Assembly: GCA_028290385.1 (NCBI GenBank)
Contig: JAQGJZ010000161.1
Coordinates: 1 to 6,509 of the forward strand
Direction of reading: 5' to 3'
Length of the DNA: 6,509 nt
DNA from: Enterovirga sp.
Lineage (GTDB): Bacteria > Pseudomonadota > Alphaproteobacteria > Rhizobiales > Beijerinckiaceae
How positions within the stretch are numbered: the stretch's first letter is position 1; every line of letters starts with the position of its first letter. A model generated the notes under the pieces. That model did no database searches, had not been told where the DNA came from, and saw only the letters and a list, made by a program, of their open reading frames with translations. The translations under genes and the position numbers were made by a program. Below, in pieces: positions 1-5,201 of this stretch.

Positions 1-375
1 CTCGTCTTCGTCGCGGCTGGCATCGTCGCGCTGCTGCTCGGCCTGTCGCCGAAGTTCGGCGCGCTGATCCTGACGATCCCGGGCCCGGTGATCGGCGGTC
101 TGTCGATCGTCGTGTTCGGCCTGATCACGGCCACGGCCGGCCGGATCTGGGTCGAGAACGGGGTCGATTTCTCGCGTGCCCGAAACCTGCTCACGGTCGG
201 CGTCGCCGTGGTGCTCGGTGCGGGCGACCTCACGATCAAGATCGGCTCGTTCACGCTCGGCGGCATCGGGACGGCGACCTTCGGGGCCATCATCTTCTAC
301 CACCTCATGCGCGATGAGCGGGCAGGCGAGGTGGCGGTTGCCGACGGCGCCGAGGGCCGGCCCATCCAGGGCTGA
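1..375 (+). CDS. uraA: Uracil permease, NCS2 family (3' end only)
   Basis: This is the last 124 residues of a nucleobase:cation symporter-2 (NCS2) protein of the inner membrane, which would import uracil with protons. The gene is open from the first base of the window, so its start lies upstream. The segment begins in a hydrophobic helix. It then has the family's P-G-P-V-I-G-G-L-S-I-V-V-F-G-L-I stretch, a polar loop with E-N-G-V-D-F-S-R-A-R-N-L, and two more hydrophobic segments around T-V-G-V-A-V-V-L-G-A-G and G-G-I-G-T-A-T-F-G-A-I-I-F, followed by a short acidic cytoplasmic tail. The 'VDFSRARNL' loop and the 'G-x-F-x-L-G-G-I-G' end resemble E. coli UraA as I remember it, which favours uracil over xanthine/urate. 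The substrate-binding residues lie outside the window, so specificity is inferred. It ends with TGA at 373-375, and 110 non-coding bases follow. Confidence 0.88.
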   Translation, partial: LVFVAAGIVALLLGLSPKFGALILTIPGPVIGGLSIVVFGLITATAGRIWVENGVDFSRARNLLTVGVAVVLGAGDLTIKIGSFTLGGIGTATFGAIIFYHLMRDERAGEVAVADGAEGRPIQG

Positions 376-397
376 CGGATCCGGGCGGGACGACGGG

Positions 398-421
398 GCA
401 GCCTTGCACGAGGGGGGCTGC
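398..421 (+). other. Weak stem-loop after the uracil permease gene
   Basis: GCAGCC (398-403) can pair with GGCTGC (416-421) around a 12-nt loop, 22 bases after the permease stop. No T-tract follows, so it is not a convincing intrinsic terminator; it could be a 3'-end stabilising structure or chance in GC-rich DNA. In the rest of the 376-485 gap I see only the dgcN ribosome binding site; no good promoter stands out. Confidence 0.25.
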
Positions 422-485
422 TCAGCGCCGCGAAGCGGACTAGAGCTAAGCTTCCGATCGCCGTTTGCGTATCGAAGGTTCAACG

Positions 486-1511
486 ATGGAAATTTCGCGG
501 CCCTACCTCATGTTCCTCGGCGATGTGCCGGACCCGTTGGCGGCGAAAACCGCCTACGGCATCGTCGATTGGCGCCGGGACTGGTGCCTCGGCCAGCTTC
601 GCCTCCCCGGTTGCAAGGCTGATCTCGGCCTGCCCGACATCACGGTCGAGCAGGCGGCCGCCGAGGGCGCGAAGACGATGATCGTCGGCATCGTGAATGC
701 CGGCGGCGTGCTGAACGAGACCTGGGTCCCGAGCATCCTGAAGGCGCTGGAATCGGGCATGGATGTCGCGAGCGGGCTGCACATCCGGCTCGGTGCCGAT
801 CCGCGCATCGCGGAGGCGGCCGCCAAGCATGGCCGCCAGCTCTTCGACGTGCGGCAATCCGACCAGCGCTTCGCCACCGGCAAGGGCACCAAGCGCTCGG
901 GCAAGCGTCTGCTCACGGTTGGCACCGACTGCTCGGTCGGGAAGAAGTACACCGCGCTCGCGCTCGAGCGCGAGATGACGGCGCGCGGCTTCGACGCGGA
1001 TTTCCGGGCGACCGGCCAGACGGGCGTCTTCATCTCCGGCCGCGGCGTCGCCATCGACGCGGTCGTGGCGGACTTCATCTCGGGGGCGGTCGAGTGGATC
1101 GCGCCCGAAGCGGCGCCCGAGCACTGGGACGTCGTCGAGGGGCAGGGGTCGCTCTTCCACCCGTCCTTCTCGGGCGTGACGCTCGGGCTGCTGCACGGCG
1201 CGCAGCCCGACGCCTTTGTCGTGTGCCACGAGCCGACGCGGACCAACATGCGGGGCGTGAAGCACCCGCTGCCCACGATCGCCGAGGTTATCGATCTCAC
1301 GATCCGCTGCGGCCGGCTCACGAACCCGGACATCCGCCCGGTCGGAATCGCCGTCAACACGCAAGCGCTCGCCGAGGCGGACGCGAAGGCGTACCTCGAG
1401 AAGGTCGCGGCCGAGCACGATCTGCCGGCCTCCGACCCGATCCGCTTCGGCGTGGCGGCCATCGTGGACCGTCTTGAGGCGGTGTTCCCGCGCGTCCGCG
1501 CCGCATCCTGA
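486..1511 (+). CDS. dgcN: DgcN-type D-glutamate N-acetyltransferase (DUF1611 family)
   Basis: A 341-aa cytoplasmic protein of the DUF1611/DgcN family. Characterised members N-acetylate D-glutamate. The partner racemase DgcA then converts N-acetyl-D-Glu to the L form, giving a route for D-glutamate use. Supporting signals are the N-terminal P-Y-L-M-F-L-G-D-V-P-D with A-K-T-A-Y-G-I-V-D-W (residues 6-29), the W-C-L-G-Q-L-R-L block (33-40), a P-loop-like G-T-D-C-S-V-G-K-K (146-154) opening the C-terminal domain, R-A-T-G-Q-T-G (174-180), and V-E-G-Q-G-S-L-F-H-P (217-226). ATG 486 is preferred over in-frame TTG 465: GAAGG at 474-478 lies 7 nt upstream of it, and family proteins begin close to this methionine. 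The stop overlaps the start of the following transporter gene. No dgcA homologue is visible here, so the exact substrate is inferred. Older annotations may call such proteins 'NAD-dependent epimerase/dehydratase', but no NAD-binding signature is evident. Confidence 0.85.
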   Translation: MEISRPYLMFLGDVPDPLAAKTAYGIVDWRRDWCLGQLRLPGCKADLGLPDITVEQAAAEGAKTMIVGIVNAGGVLNETWVPSILKALESGMDVASGLHIRLGADPRIAEAAAKHGRQLFDVRQSDQRFATGKGTKRSGKRLLTVGTDCSVGKKYTALALEREMTARGFDADFRATGQTGVFISGRGVAIDAVVADFISGAVEWIAPEAAPEHWDVVEGQGSLFHPSFSGVTLGLLHGAQPDAFVVCHEPTRTNMRGVKHPLPTIAEVIDLTIRCGRLTNPDIRPVGIAVNTQALAEADAKAYLEKVAAEHDLPASDPIRFGVAAIVDRLEAVFPRVRAAS

Positions 1512-2974
1512 TGGATGCCGAGACGCCGGAGCCGTATCGCGCCGCACCCCTGTCACCGAGCGACATTCGCTCGGTGTTTCTGGGTCTCATGCTCGCGATG
1601 CTGCTTTCGGCGCTCGATCAGACGATCGTGGCGACCGCCATGCCGACGATCGGGCGCGATCTCGGCGGTCTCGACCAATTGCCCTGGGTGGTGACCGCCT
1701 ACCTGCTCGCGTCCACGGCCGTGACGCCGCTCTACGGCAAGTTCTCCGACATGCATGGGCGGCGCGTGACGCTGCTGATCGCCATCACGATCTTTGTCGT
1801 GGGATCGATCGCCTGCGCGCTCGCGCCGACCATGCTGGCCCTCATCCTTGCCCGTGGGCTGCAGGGACTCGGGGGAGGGGGGCTGATCGCCCTCTCGCAG
1901 ACGATCGTGGCTGACATGGTCACGCCGCGCGAGCGCGGGCGCTATCAGGTGTATTTCGCGGCCGCGTTCTCCGTCGCGAGCCTGGCCGGCCCGGTCCTCG
2001 GCGGCTTCTTCGCGCAAAACCTGCACTGGTCCCTCATCTTCTGGATCAACCTGCCGCTCGGGATCGTGGCGTTTCTGCTCACGAACGATCGGCTGAAGAA
2101 GCTGCCGCAAGTCGGGCGCTCGCACAGGCTGGACGTGCTCGGGGCGGTTCTGCTGGTCGGGGCGAACACCAGCCTGATGCTGATGCTGAACTGGGGCGGC
2201 GCAGATCACGCCTGGAACTCCGCGCCGATTCTCCTGCTTGGGGCAGCGTCCGCCGCTCTCTGGGCGGCCTTCCTGGCGCGCATGCTGGCCGCCTCGGAGC
2301 CGCTCATTCCGCTGCAGCTGCTCGCCGATCGGGTGATCGGGTTCGCCACGCTCGCCAGCGCCTTCGGCATGGGGACCTATATCGGGCTCGCGATCTTCGT
2401 CCCGATCTACTTCGAGGTCGCGCTCGGGATGTCCGCGCGGCAATCCGGCTTCGCGCTGACGCCCCTGATGATCGGGATCGTGATCGGATCGACCCTGTCC
2501 GGGCGCCTCATGGCGTCGGTCGAGCACTACAAGCGGGCGCCGATCGCCGGGGTGTCGGTGGCGATCCTGTCGATCGGGGCCGTGGCGCTCGAATCGGCGT
2601 CGCTGCCCTTGTGGCTCCTCCTCGTCCTGTTGTTCTGTGCGAGCGTCGGGCTCGGCACGGTCATGCCGGTGGCGACCGTGGCGGTTCAGAATGCCGCGCC
2701 TGCCGGCCATCTCGGAACCGCGACCGCCGCCATGAACTTCTCGCGCCAGCTCTTCGGCGCCATCGTGGTCGCGATCTACGGCGCCATCGTGCTCTCGGGC
2801 CACGAGGCGGGCGGCGGCCTGACACTCGAGACGCTCTCGACCCGGGGCGCGAACCCCGAACTCGCCGCCACCTTCCGCTACGTCTTCATGGCTGCGACTG
2901 CAGGGCTCGTCGCGTCGCTTGCGTTCTTCGCCCTGATGGAGGAACGGCCATTCAGGGACAGGCCGCGGGACTGA
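1511..2974 (+). CDS. MFS exporter, DHA2 (EmrB/QacA-type, 14-TM) family
   Basis: A 487-aa inner-membrane proton antiporter of the DHA2 drug/metabolite efflux group. Motifs appear in family order: [13 protein letters not shown] (35-47) in helix 1; motif [11 protein letters not shown] (76-85), between helices 2 and 3; motif [14 protein letters not shown] (111-123), in helix 4; and antiporter motif C, with G-P-V-L-G-G (160-165), in helix 5, followed by [13 protein letters not shown] count about 14 hydrophobic segments between residues 22 and 476, and the length fits the family. ATG 1511 overlaps the dgcN stop (TGATG), and I see no good Shine-Dalgarno of its own, so reinitiation coupled to dgcN is likely. 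DHA2 members export many cationic drugs, dyes and metabolites, so the substrate cannot be read from sequence. No EmrA-like membrane-fusion partner is adjacent, which suggests it works alone. Confidence 0.9.
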   Translation: MDAETPEPYRAAPLSPSDIRSVFLGLMLAMLLSALDQTIVATAMPTIGRDLGGLDQLPWVVTAYLLASTAVTPLYGKFSDMHGRRVTLLIAITIFVVGSIACALAPTMLALILARGLQGLGGGGLIALSQTIVADMVTPRERGRYQVYFAAAFSVASLAGPVLGGFFAQNLHWSLIFWINLPLGIVAFLLTNDRLKKLPQVGRSHRLDVLGAVLLVGANTSLMLMLNWGGADHAWNSAPILLLGAASAALWAAFLARMLAASEPLIPLQLLADRVIGFATLASAFGMGTYIGLAIFVPIYFEVALGMSARQSGFALTPLMIGIVIGSTLSGRLMASVEHYKRAPIAGVSVAILSIGAVALESASLPLWLLLVLLFCASVGLGTVMPVATVAVQNAAPAGHLGTATAAMNFSRQLFGAIVVAIYGAIVLSGHEAGGGLTLETLSTRGANPELAATFRYVFMAATAGLVASLAFFALMEERPFRDRPRD

Positions 2975-2983
2975 GCGCGGGAT

Positions 2984-3008
2984 CTCGCGGCCGCTTTGCG
3001 GCGAGGAC
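2984..3008 (+). promoter_or_regulatory. folE leader hairpin touching the ribosome binding site
   Basis: GCCGC (2990-2994) pairs with GCGGC (2998-3002) around a TTT loop. With a 3-nt bulge, CTC (2984-2986) can also pair with GAG (3003-3005), which is the first part of the folE Shine-Dalgarno GAGGA (3003-3007). The SD is only 4-5 nt from the ATG at 3012. The fold could dampen folE translation or partly terminate read-through from the MFS gene. The stem also contains the 8-base palindrome GCGGCCGC (2987-2994). Weak evidence: short stems are common in DNA of this composition. Confidence 0.25.
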
Positions 3009-3011
3009 AGA

Positions 3012-3611
3012 ATGATTGAGACCAAGGACATGGGCGCGCGCCCGGGGCGGCCCAGCCGCGAGGAGGCAGAGGACGCCGTCCGGACCCTGATCCGCTGGGC
3101 AGGTGACGATCCGAGGCGCGAAGGCCTGGCCGAGACGCCGGCACGCGTGGTCCGCGCGTTTTCGGATTGGTTCTCCGGCTATGCGCAGGACCCGGCCGAA
3201 TACCTGCGCCGCACCTTCGAGGAGGTCGGCGGCTATGACGAGATCGTCGTGCTGAGGGGCATCCCCTTCGAGTCGCATTGCGAGCACCACATGGCGCCGA
3301 TCATCGGAGAGGTGCATGTCGGATACCTCCCGGCCGAGCGGGTCGTCGGCATCTCGAAGCTCGCCCGGCTGGTGGATGCCTATGCGCGCCGTCTCCAGAT
3401 TCAGGAGCGGTTCACGGCCGAGATCGCGGATACGCTGCAGGAGGTCCTGCAGCCGCGCGGCGTCGCCGTTCTGGTGGAATCGAGCCACGAATGCATGACC
3501 ACGCGCGGCGTCCACAAGCGCGGCGTCAGCATGGTGACGAGCCGGATGCTCGGCGCGTTCCGGGATAATCCGGCGACCCGCCGGGAATTCTTCGCCGCGA
3601 TCGGGAAATAA
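3012..3611 (+). CDS. folE: GTP cyclohydrolase I
   Basis: A 199-aa cytoplasmic enzyme that opens the GTP imidazole ring to give 7,8-dihydroneopterin triphosphate and formate, the first step of tetrahydrofolate synthesis; the product can also feed 7-deazaguanine (queuosine) pathways. The zinc site is intact: Cys90 and His93 in [12 protein letters not shown], with Cys161 in [11 protein letters not shown], matching E. coli Cys110, His113 and Cys181. The catalytic neighbour His92 is present. The [10 protein letters not shown] segment (113-122) with R-L-Q-I-Q-E-R (127-133) and the G-L-A-E-T-P-A-R-V motif (38-46) are also typical. This is the zinc-dependent FolE type IA, not the FolE2/FolE1B type. 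GAGGA (3003-3007) precedes the ATG; a second in-frame ATG at 3030 is possible but has less support. It follows the MFS gene by 37 nt with no strong terminator, so it may share that transcript. Confidence 0.97.
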   Translation: MIETKDMGARPGRPSREEAEDAVRTLIRWAGDDPRREGLAETPARVVRAFSDWFSGYAQDPAEYLRRTFEEVGGYDEIVVLRGIPFESHCEHHMAPIIGEVHVGYLPAERVVGISKLARLVDAYARRLQIQERFTAEIADTLQEVLQPRGVAVLVESSHECMTTRGVHKRGVSMVTSRMLGAFRDNPATRREFFAAIGK

Positions 3612-3628
3612 GTCGCGGCTCCGGCGTT
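3604..3628 (+). promoter_or_regulatory. Near-match EcfG general-stress promoter upstream of the DUF1328 gene
   Basis: GGAAA (3604-3608), 16 bases, then CGTT (3625-3628). The alphaproteobacterial general stress sigma factor EcfG recognises GGAAC-N16/17-CGTT, so this differs at one base with correct spacing. The -35 overlaps the folE stop codon. Transcription would start near 3635, about 40 nt before the DUF1328 ATG. A 6-bp inverted repeat, GGCCGC (3636-3641) with GCGGCC (3651-3656), would lie at the very 5' end of that leader. The mismatch keeps this tentative, but the spacing and the second, exact site at 4306-4330 support it. Confidence 0.45.
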
Positions 3629-3674
3629 CGTACCTGGCCGCCGATCGCGCGCGGCCGAATGCCGGGACTTTCAC

Positions 3675-3848
3675 ATGCTGCGCTGGGCCCTCATCTTCTT
3701 CGTCATCTCGCTCGTGGCAGGCGCGCTCGGCTTCACGGGAATCGCGTCCGGGGCGGGCCGCATCGCGCGGCTGCTCTTCGGCCTGTTCCTGGTGCTGGCG
3801 ATCGTGGTCGTCATCGTGGCGCTGCTCATCGGGCAAGCGATCTTCTGA
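3675..3848 (+). CDS. DUF1328 (YtjA-like) small membrane protein
   Basis: A 57-aa inner-membrane protein, short enough to be missed by length cut-offs. It starts [16 protein letters not shown], continues A-L-G-F-T-G-I-A (17-24) and [10 protein letters not shown] (27-36), then has a second very hydrophobic helix, [12 protein letters not shown]. This two-helix layout (about 3-21 and 34-53) with the L-G-F-T-G-I-A turn is the signature of DUF1328/YtjA, usually 50-60 aa, so the gene is full length. The ATG has a GGGA (3664-3667) 7 nt upstream, a modest ribosome binding site. The family has no established biochemical function. The EcfG-like promoter just upstream suggests stress control here (inference). 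A small hairpin follows the TGA by one base. Confidence 0.9.
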   Translation: MLRWALIFFVISLVAGALGFTGIASGAGRIARLLFGLFLVLAIVVVIVALLIGQAIF

Positions 3849-3849
3849 G

Positions 3850-3864
3850 GCTCGCTTAGCGAGC
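3850..3864 (+). terminator. Possible terminator hairpin after the DUF1328 gene
   Basis: GCTCGC (3850-3855), loop TTA, GCGAGC (3859-3864): a perfect 6-bp stem beginning two bases after the stop codon and followed by GCGTTT. The T-run is short and starts late, so termination may be partial. The position right behind a stop codon favours a 3'-end role. Confidence 0.5.
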
Positions 3865-3868
3865 GCGT

Positions 3869-3897
3869 TTGCCCGGCGGCGCGCGTCGGGCTACGCT
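3869..3897 (+). promoter_or_regulatory. Candidate housekeeping promoter for the 100-aa secreted protein gene
   Basis: TTGCCC (3869-3874) and TACGCT (3892-3897), 17 bases apart, give a mediocre sigma-70-type pair (4/6 and 3/6 matches to TTGACA and TATAAT), in the right place between the preceding hairpin and the next gene. Alphaproteobacterial -10 boxes are often degenerate, so this is only a suggestion. No GGAAC/CGTT pair is present in this gap. Confidence 0.3.
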
Positions 3898-3912
3898 CAA
3901 GCTCGATTTGGC

Positions 3913-3931
3913 GCCGGCGGCTTCCGCCGGC
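3913..3931 (+). promoter_or_regulatory. Strong 5'-leader hairpin ahead of the 100-aa secreted protein gene
   Basis: GCCGGCGG (3913-3920), loop CTT, CCGCCGGC (3924-3931): a perfect, all-GC 8-bp stem. It ends 5 nt before the Shine-Dalgarno GAAGGA (3937-3942) and 17 nt before the ATG. No T-tract follows, so it is not an intrinsic terminator in this orientation. Possible roles are mRNA 5'-end stabilisation, modulation of ribosome loading, or an operator palindrome. The structure is seen directly; the function is not known. Confidence 0.45.
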
Positions 3932-3948
3932 AGGTCGAAGGATCTTCC

Positions 3949-4251
3949 ATGCGGATGAAGCTTGCGATGCTCGCGACGGTCGCGGTCGGGGTGGTGTTTG
4001 CCGGTGCGGCTCGGGCCGACGGCTTTCCGCCTTTCTATGGGTATTCCCCCTATCTCGGCGGCCCGGCCGTGTACTTCACGCCGGAAGAGGACGTTCGCAT
4101 CGGCTCGGTCCAGAGCGGTGGATTGCCGGGCATGGGGACGCGCACCTATTACCGGGGTGGGCCGTTCTTCACCTACCAGTCCAACAAGCGGCAGGAGTTC
4201 TACGGGCCGCGTCACCGCACCCGCCGCGCCACGCTCGTCACCAAGGGTTGA
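3949..4251 (+). CDS. Small secreted/periplasmic protein of unknown function (100 aa)
   Basis: I do not recognise a family. The protein begins with a clear Sec signal peptide: basic M-R-M-K, a hydrophobic core (L-A-M-L-A-T-V-A-V-G-V-V-F-A), and an A-R-A cleavage site before Asp24. The mature chain would be about 77 aa with no cysteines and no further membrane segment. It is rich in Gly, Pro, Tyr and Phe (P-P-F-Y-G-Y-S-P-Y-L-G-G-P at 27-39; T-Y-Y-R-G-G-P-F-F-T-Y at 66-76) and ends in a basic tail (P-R-H-R-T-R-R-A-T-L-V-T-K-G). The start is well supported by GAAGGA (3937-3942), 6 nt from the ATG; an alternative in-frame ATG lies at 3955. Signal peptide, ribosome binding site and GC-rich third positions support a real gene. 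It resembles the next gene's product in composition, so both may belong to the envelope or extracellular surface (inference). Confidence 0.8.
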   Translation: MRMKLAMLATVAVGVVFAGAARADGFPPFYGYSPYLGGPAVYFTPEEDVRIGSVQSGGLPGMGTRTYYRGGPFFTYQSNKRQEFYGPRHRTRRATLVTKG

Positions 4252-4257
4252 GCCCTC

Positions 4258-4273
4258 GCGGCACATAAGCCGC
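4258..4273 (+). terminator. Weak hairpin after the 100-aa secreted protein gene
   Basis: GCGGC (4258-4262), loop ACATAA, GCCGC (4269-4273), starting 6 nt after the stop codon. With only 5 bp and no T-tract, it is a poor intrinsic terminator. It may still mark the 3' end or slow an exonuclease. Confidence 0.25.
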
Positions 4274-4293
4274 ACCTATCCCTGCCTGTCGTC

Positions 4294-4312
4294 GCGTTCC
4301 GAACCGGAACGC
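4294..4312. repeat. Perfect 8-bp inverted repeat overlapping a promoter -35 element
   Basis: GCGTTCCG (4294-4301), AAC, CGGAACGC (4305-4312). The right arm contains the GGAAC (4306-4310) that serves as the -35 of the predicted EcfG promoter. The palindrome therefore lies upstream of the expected transcription start and would act as DNA, for example as an operator, rather than as an RNA hairpin of this transcript. The left arm presents GGAAC on the - strand, but no CGTT lies at the matching distance, so it is not a divergent promoter. Confidence 0.6.
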
Positions 4313-4330
4313 AGCTTCGGCCCGCACGTT
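4306..4330 (+). promoter_or_regulatory. EcfG (general stress response) promoter of the Gly/Tyr-rich protein gene
   Basis: GGAAC (4306-4310), exactly 16 bases, then CGTT (4327-4330): a perfect match to the GGAAC-N16/17-CGTT consensus of EcfG, the sigma factor released by the PhyR/NepR partner switch in alphaproteobacteria. Transcription would start around 4336-4338, leaving a leader of about 22 nt that carries the AGGGAGA ribosome binding site (4346-4352), a geometry that fits a real promoter. It lies in the only sizeable gap before the gene. The match is seen; sigma-factor use is inferred. Confidence 0.72.
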
Positions 4331-4358
4331 CTCGGGCCAAGGGGCAGGGAGAAACATC

Positions 4359-5027
4359 ATGCAGATCAATGGCTTTGCGAAAGCTTTGACGGCTGGGGCG
4401 TTTGCCGCGGCCCTGTCCTTCTCGGTATCCGGCAGCGCGAGCGCCGCGCCGCTCCCCATCTCGACGGCTGATCAGGTCGCCAACCCTGTCACCACCCAGC
4501 ACGTCGGTTGGCGTGGGGGCGGCGGCTACCGTGGCGGCTGGGGCGGTGGTGGCTACCGTGGCGGTTGGGGCGGTGGTGGATACCGCAGCACCGGCTGGGG
4601 TGGTGGCTACCGCGGCGGCTGGGGTGGCGGCTATCGGCGCGGCTGGGGCGGCGGTTCGCTCGCCGCCGGTGCCGCGCTCGGCATCATCGGTGCCGCTGCC
4701 GCAACAAGCGCCTGGGGCTCGCCCTATTATTACGGCTACAGCGACCCCTATGCGGGCGGCTATTACCCGGCCTCCTACGGCTATAGCTACGGCTACCCCT
4801 ATGCCTACGCGTACCCGGCCTATTACGGCGGTGGCTGGGGTTATGATCGGCCGCATTACGGCTACCGCCGCGTGTATTACGCGCCGCGCCGGGTTTATCG
4901 CGCATCCCGCTGGGGCGTGCGGCCCGGCTTCCACCGGGCCGGCTTCTACCGCGCCGGCTACCAGTTCCGTGGCGGCTATCATTATGGCCCGCGGCGCGGC
5001 TGGGGCGGCGGACATCGCCACTTCTGA
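4359..5027 (+). CDS. Secreted Gly/Tyr/Arg-rich repeat protein of unknown function (222 aa)
   Basis: The N-terminus is a Sec signal peptide with a hydrophobic core at about 9-23 and an A-S-A cleavage site after residue 29. A short linker (30-50) follows. Next come five tandem Y-R-G-G-W-G-G-G-type units (57-99), then a small-residue hydrophobic stretch, S-L-A-A-G-A-A-L-G-I-I-G-A-A-A-A (100-115), which could be a glycine-zipper-like membrane or self-association segment. A tyrosine-packed region has 21 Tyr in residues 123-174 (Y-G-Y-S-Y-G-Y-P-Y-A-Y-A-Y). The basic C-terminus has R-R-V-Y-Y-A-P-R-R-V-Y-R, imperfect F-x-R-A-G repeats (191-205), and ends G-W-G-G-G-H-R-H-F. There are no cysteines and no enzyme motif. 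Similar low-complexity secreted proteins are common in Hyphomicrobiales and usually go without a function; a structural or surface role is inference. AGGGAGA (4346-4352) sets the start. It is preceded by an EcfG promoter and followed by a strong terminator, so it is probably monocistronic. It is not BA14K-like: the Cys-containing C-terminal motif is absent. Confidence 0.85.
   Translation: MQINGFAKALTAGAFAAALSFSVSGSASAAPLPISTADQVANPVTTQHVGWRGGGGYRGGWGGGGYRGGWGGGGYRSTGWGGGYRGGWGGGYRRGWGGGSLAAGAALGIIGAAAATSAWGSPYYYGYSDPYAGGYYPASYGYSYGYPYAYAYPAYYGGGWGYDRPHYGYRRVYYAPRRVYRASRWGVRPGFHRAGFYRAGYQFRGGYHYGPRRGWGGGHRHF
4527..4655 (+). repeat. In-frame tandem repeat (27/24-nt units) encoding Tyr-Arg-Gly-Trp motifs
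   Basis: Five units: 4527-4553 and 4554-4580 (both Y-R-G-G-W-G-G-G-G), 4581-4607 (Y-R-S-T-G-W-G-G-G), 4608-4631 (Y-R-G-G-W-G-G-G) and 4632-4655 (Y-R-R-G-W-G-G-G). The first two differ at only 2 of 27 bases, both silent, so they look like a recent duplication. The later units are more diverged, and all lengths are multiples of three. Copy-number change by slippage would keep the reading frame. Confidence 0.85.
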
Positions 5028-5049
5028 GCGCTGAGGCACATCGGTTCGG

Positions 5050-5076
5050 AAAGGGCGGCCCTGCGGCCGCCCTTTT
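5050..5076 (+). terminator. Strong intrinsic terminator after the Gly/Tyr-rich protein gene
   Basis: GGGCGGCC (5053-5060), loop CTGC (5061-5064), GGCCGCCC (5065-5072), then TTTT (5073-5076). The stem is extended by AAA (5050-5052) pairing with TTT. A perfect 8-bp GC stem with a tetraloop and U-tract, 22 nt after the stop codon, is a textbook Rho-independent terminator. Because of the flanking AAA it could also work weakly on the opposite strand. It separates the envelope block from pyrF. Confidence 0.92.
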
Positions 5077-5149
5077 CATGTCGCGACCCCGTCGCCGCGC
5101 GCGCGGGCTGCCGTCCAGCCGCTTTTGCGGCCTTCGTTCCGCGACCGGG

Positions 5150-5178
5150 TTGACCTTCGGCGCGCGGCATCGGAAGCG
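5150..5178 (+). promoter_or_regulatory. Possible pyrF-pyrC promoter (-35 only is convincing)
   Basis: TTGACC (5150-5155) matches the -35 consensus at 5 of 6 bases, but the hexamer 17 bases on (GAAGCG, 5173-5178) is a poor -10. A promoter is needed somewhere in 5077-5201 because a strong terminator precedes it. A small hairpin, GCCGC-TTTT-GCGGC (5118-5131), lies just upstream. I saw no PyrR-type or attenuator arrangement. Confidence 0.3.
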
Positions 5179-5201
5179 AAGCGGCATCTACGGAGAAGGC
5201 G

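Noticed and set aside
465..485. Upstream TTG start for dgcN
   Set aside because: ATG 486 has GAAGG at the right distance and agrees with the usual N-terminus of the family.
480..1556. Long open frames on the - strand across dgcN (358 and 302 codons)
   Set aside because: They are antisense to a gene with clear family motifs. Their predicted proteins are Arg/Ala/Asp-rich with no recognisable domain, as expected from GC-rich shadow frames.
1553..3031. 492-codon open frame on the - strand across the MFS gene
   Set aside because: The translation is extremely rich in Arg, Glu, Asp and His, typical of the complement of a hydrophobic membrane-protein gene. The MFS frame has all expected motifs.
2952..3836. 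294-codon - strand frame across folE and the DUF1328 gene
   Set aside because: It is antisense to two confidently identified genes and has shadow-type composition and no ribosome binding site that I could see.
3856..4275. 139-codon - strand frame over the 100-aa secreted protein gene
   Set aside because: The + strand frame has a signal peptide and a good ribosome binding site; the - strand product has neither a family signature nor start signals.
4276..4300. Divergent EcfG promoter using the GGAAC on the - strand of the palindrome
   Set aside because: No AACG (CGTT on the - strand) lies 16-17 bases away, and there is no divergent gene.
4527..4655. CRISPR-like or intergenic repeat array
   Set aside because: The repeats are in frame, contiguous without spacers, and encode a regular peptide motif inside a secreted protein.
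4212..5039. 275-codon - strand and 210-codon + strand alternative frames over the Gly/Tyr-rich gene, Ala/Pro/Thr/Val-rich
   Set aside because: Their low-complexity composition is produced by reading the Gly/Tyr/Trp repeat DNA in other frames. Only the 4359 frame has a signal peptide and a well-placed ribosome binding site.
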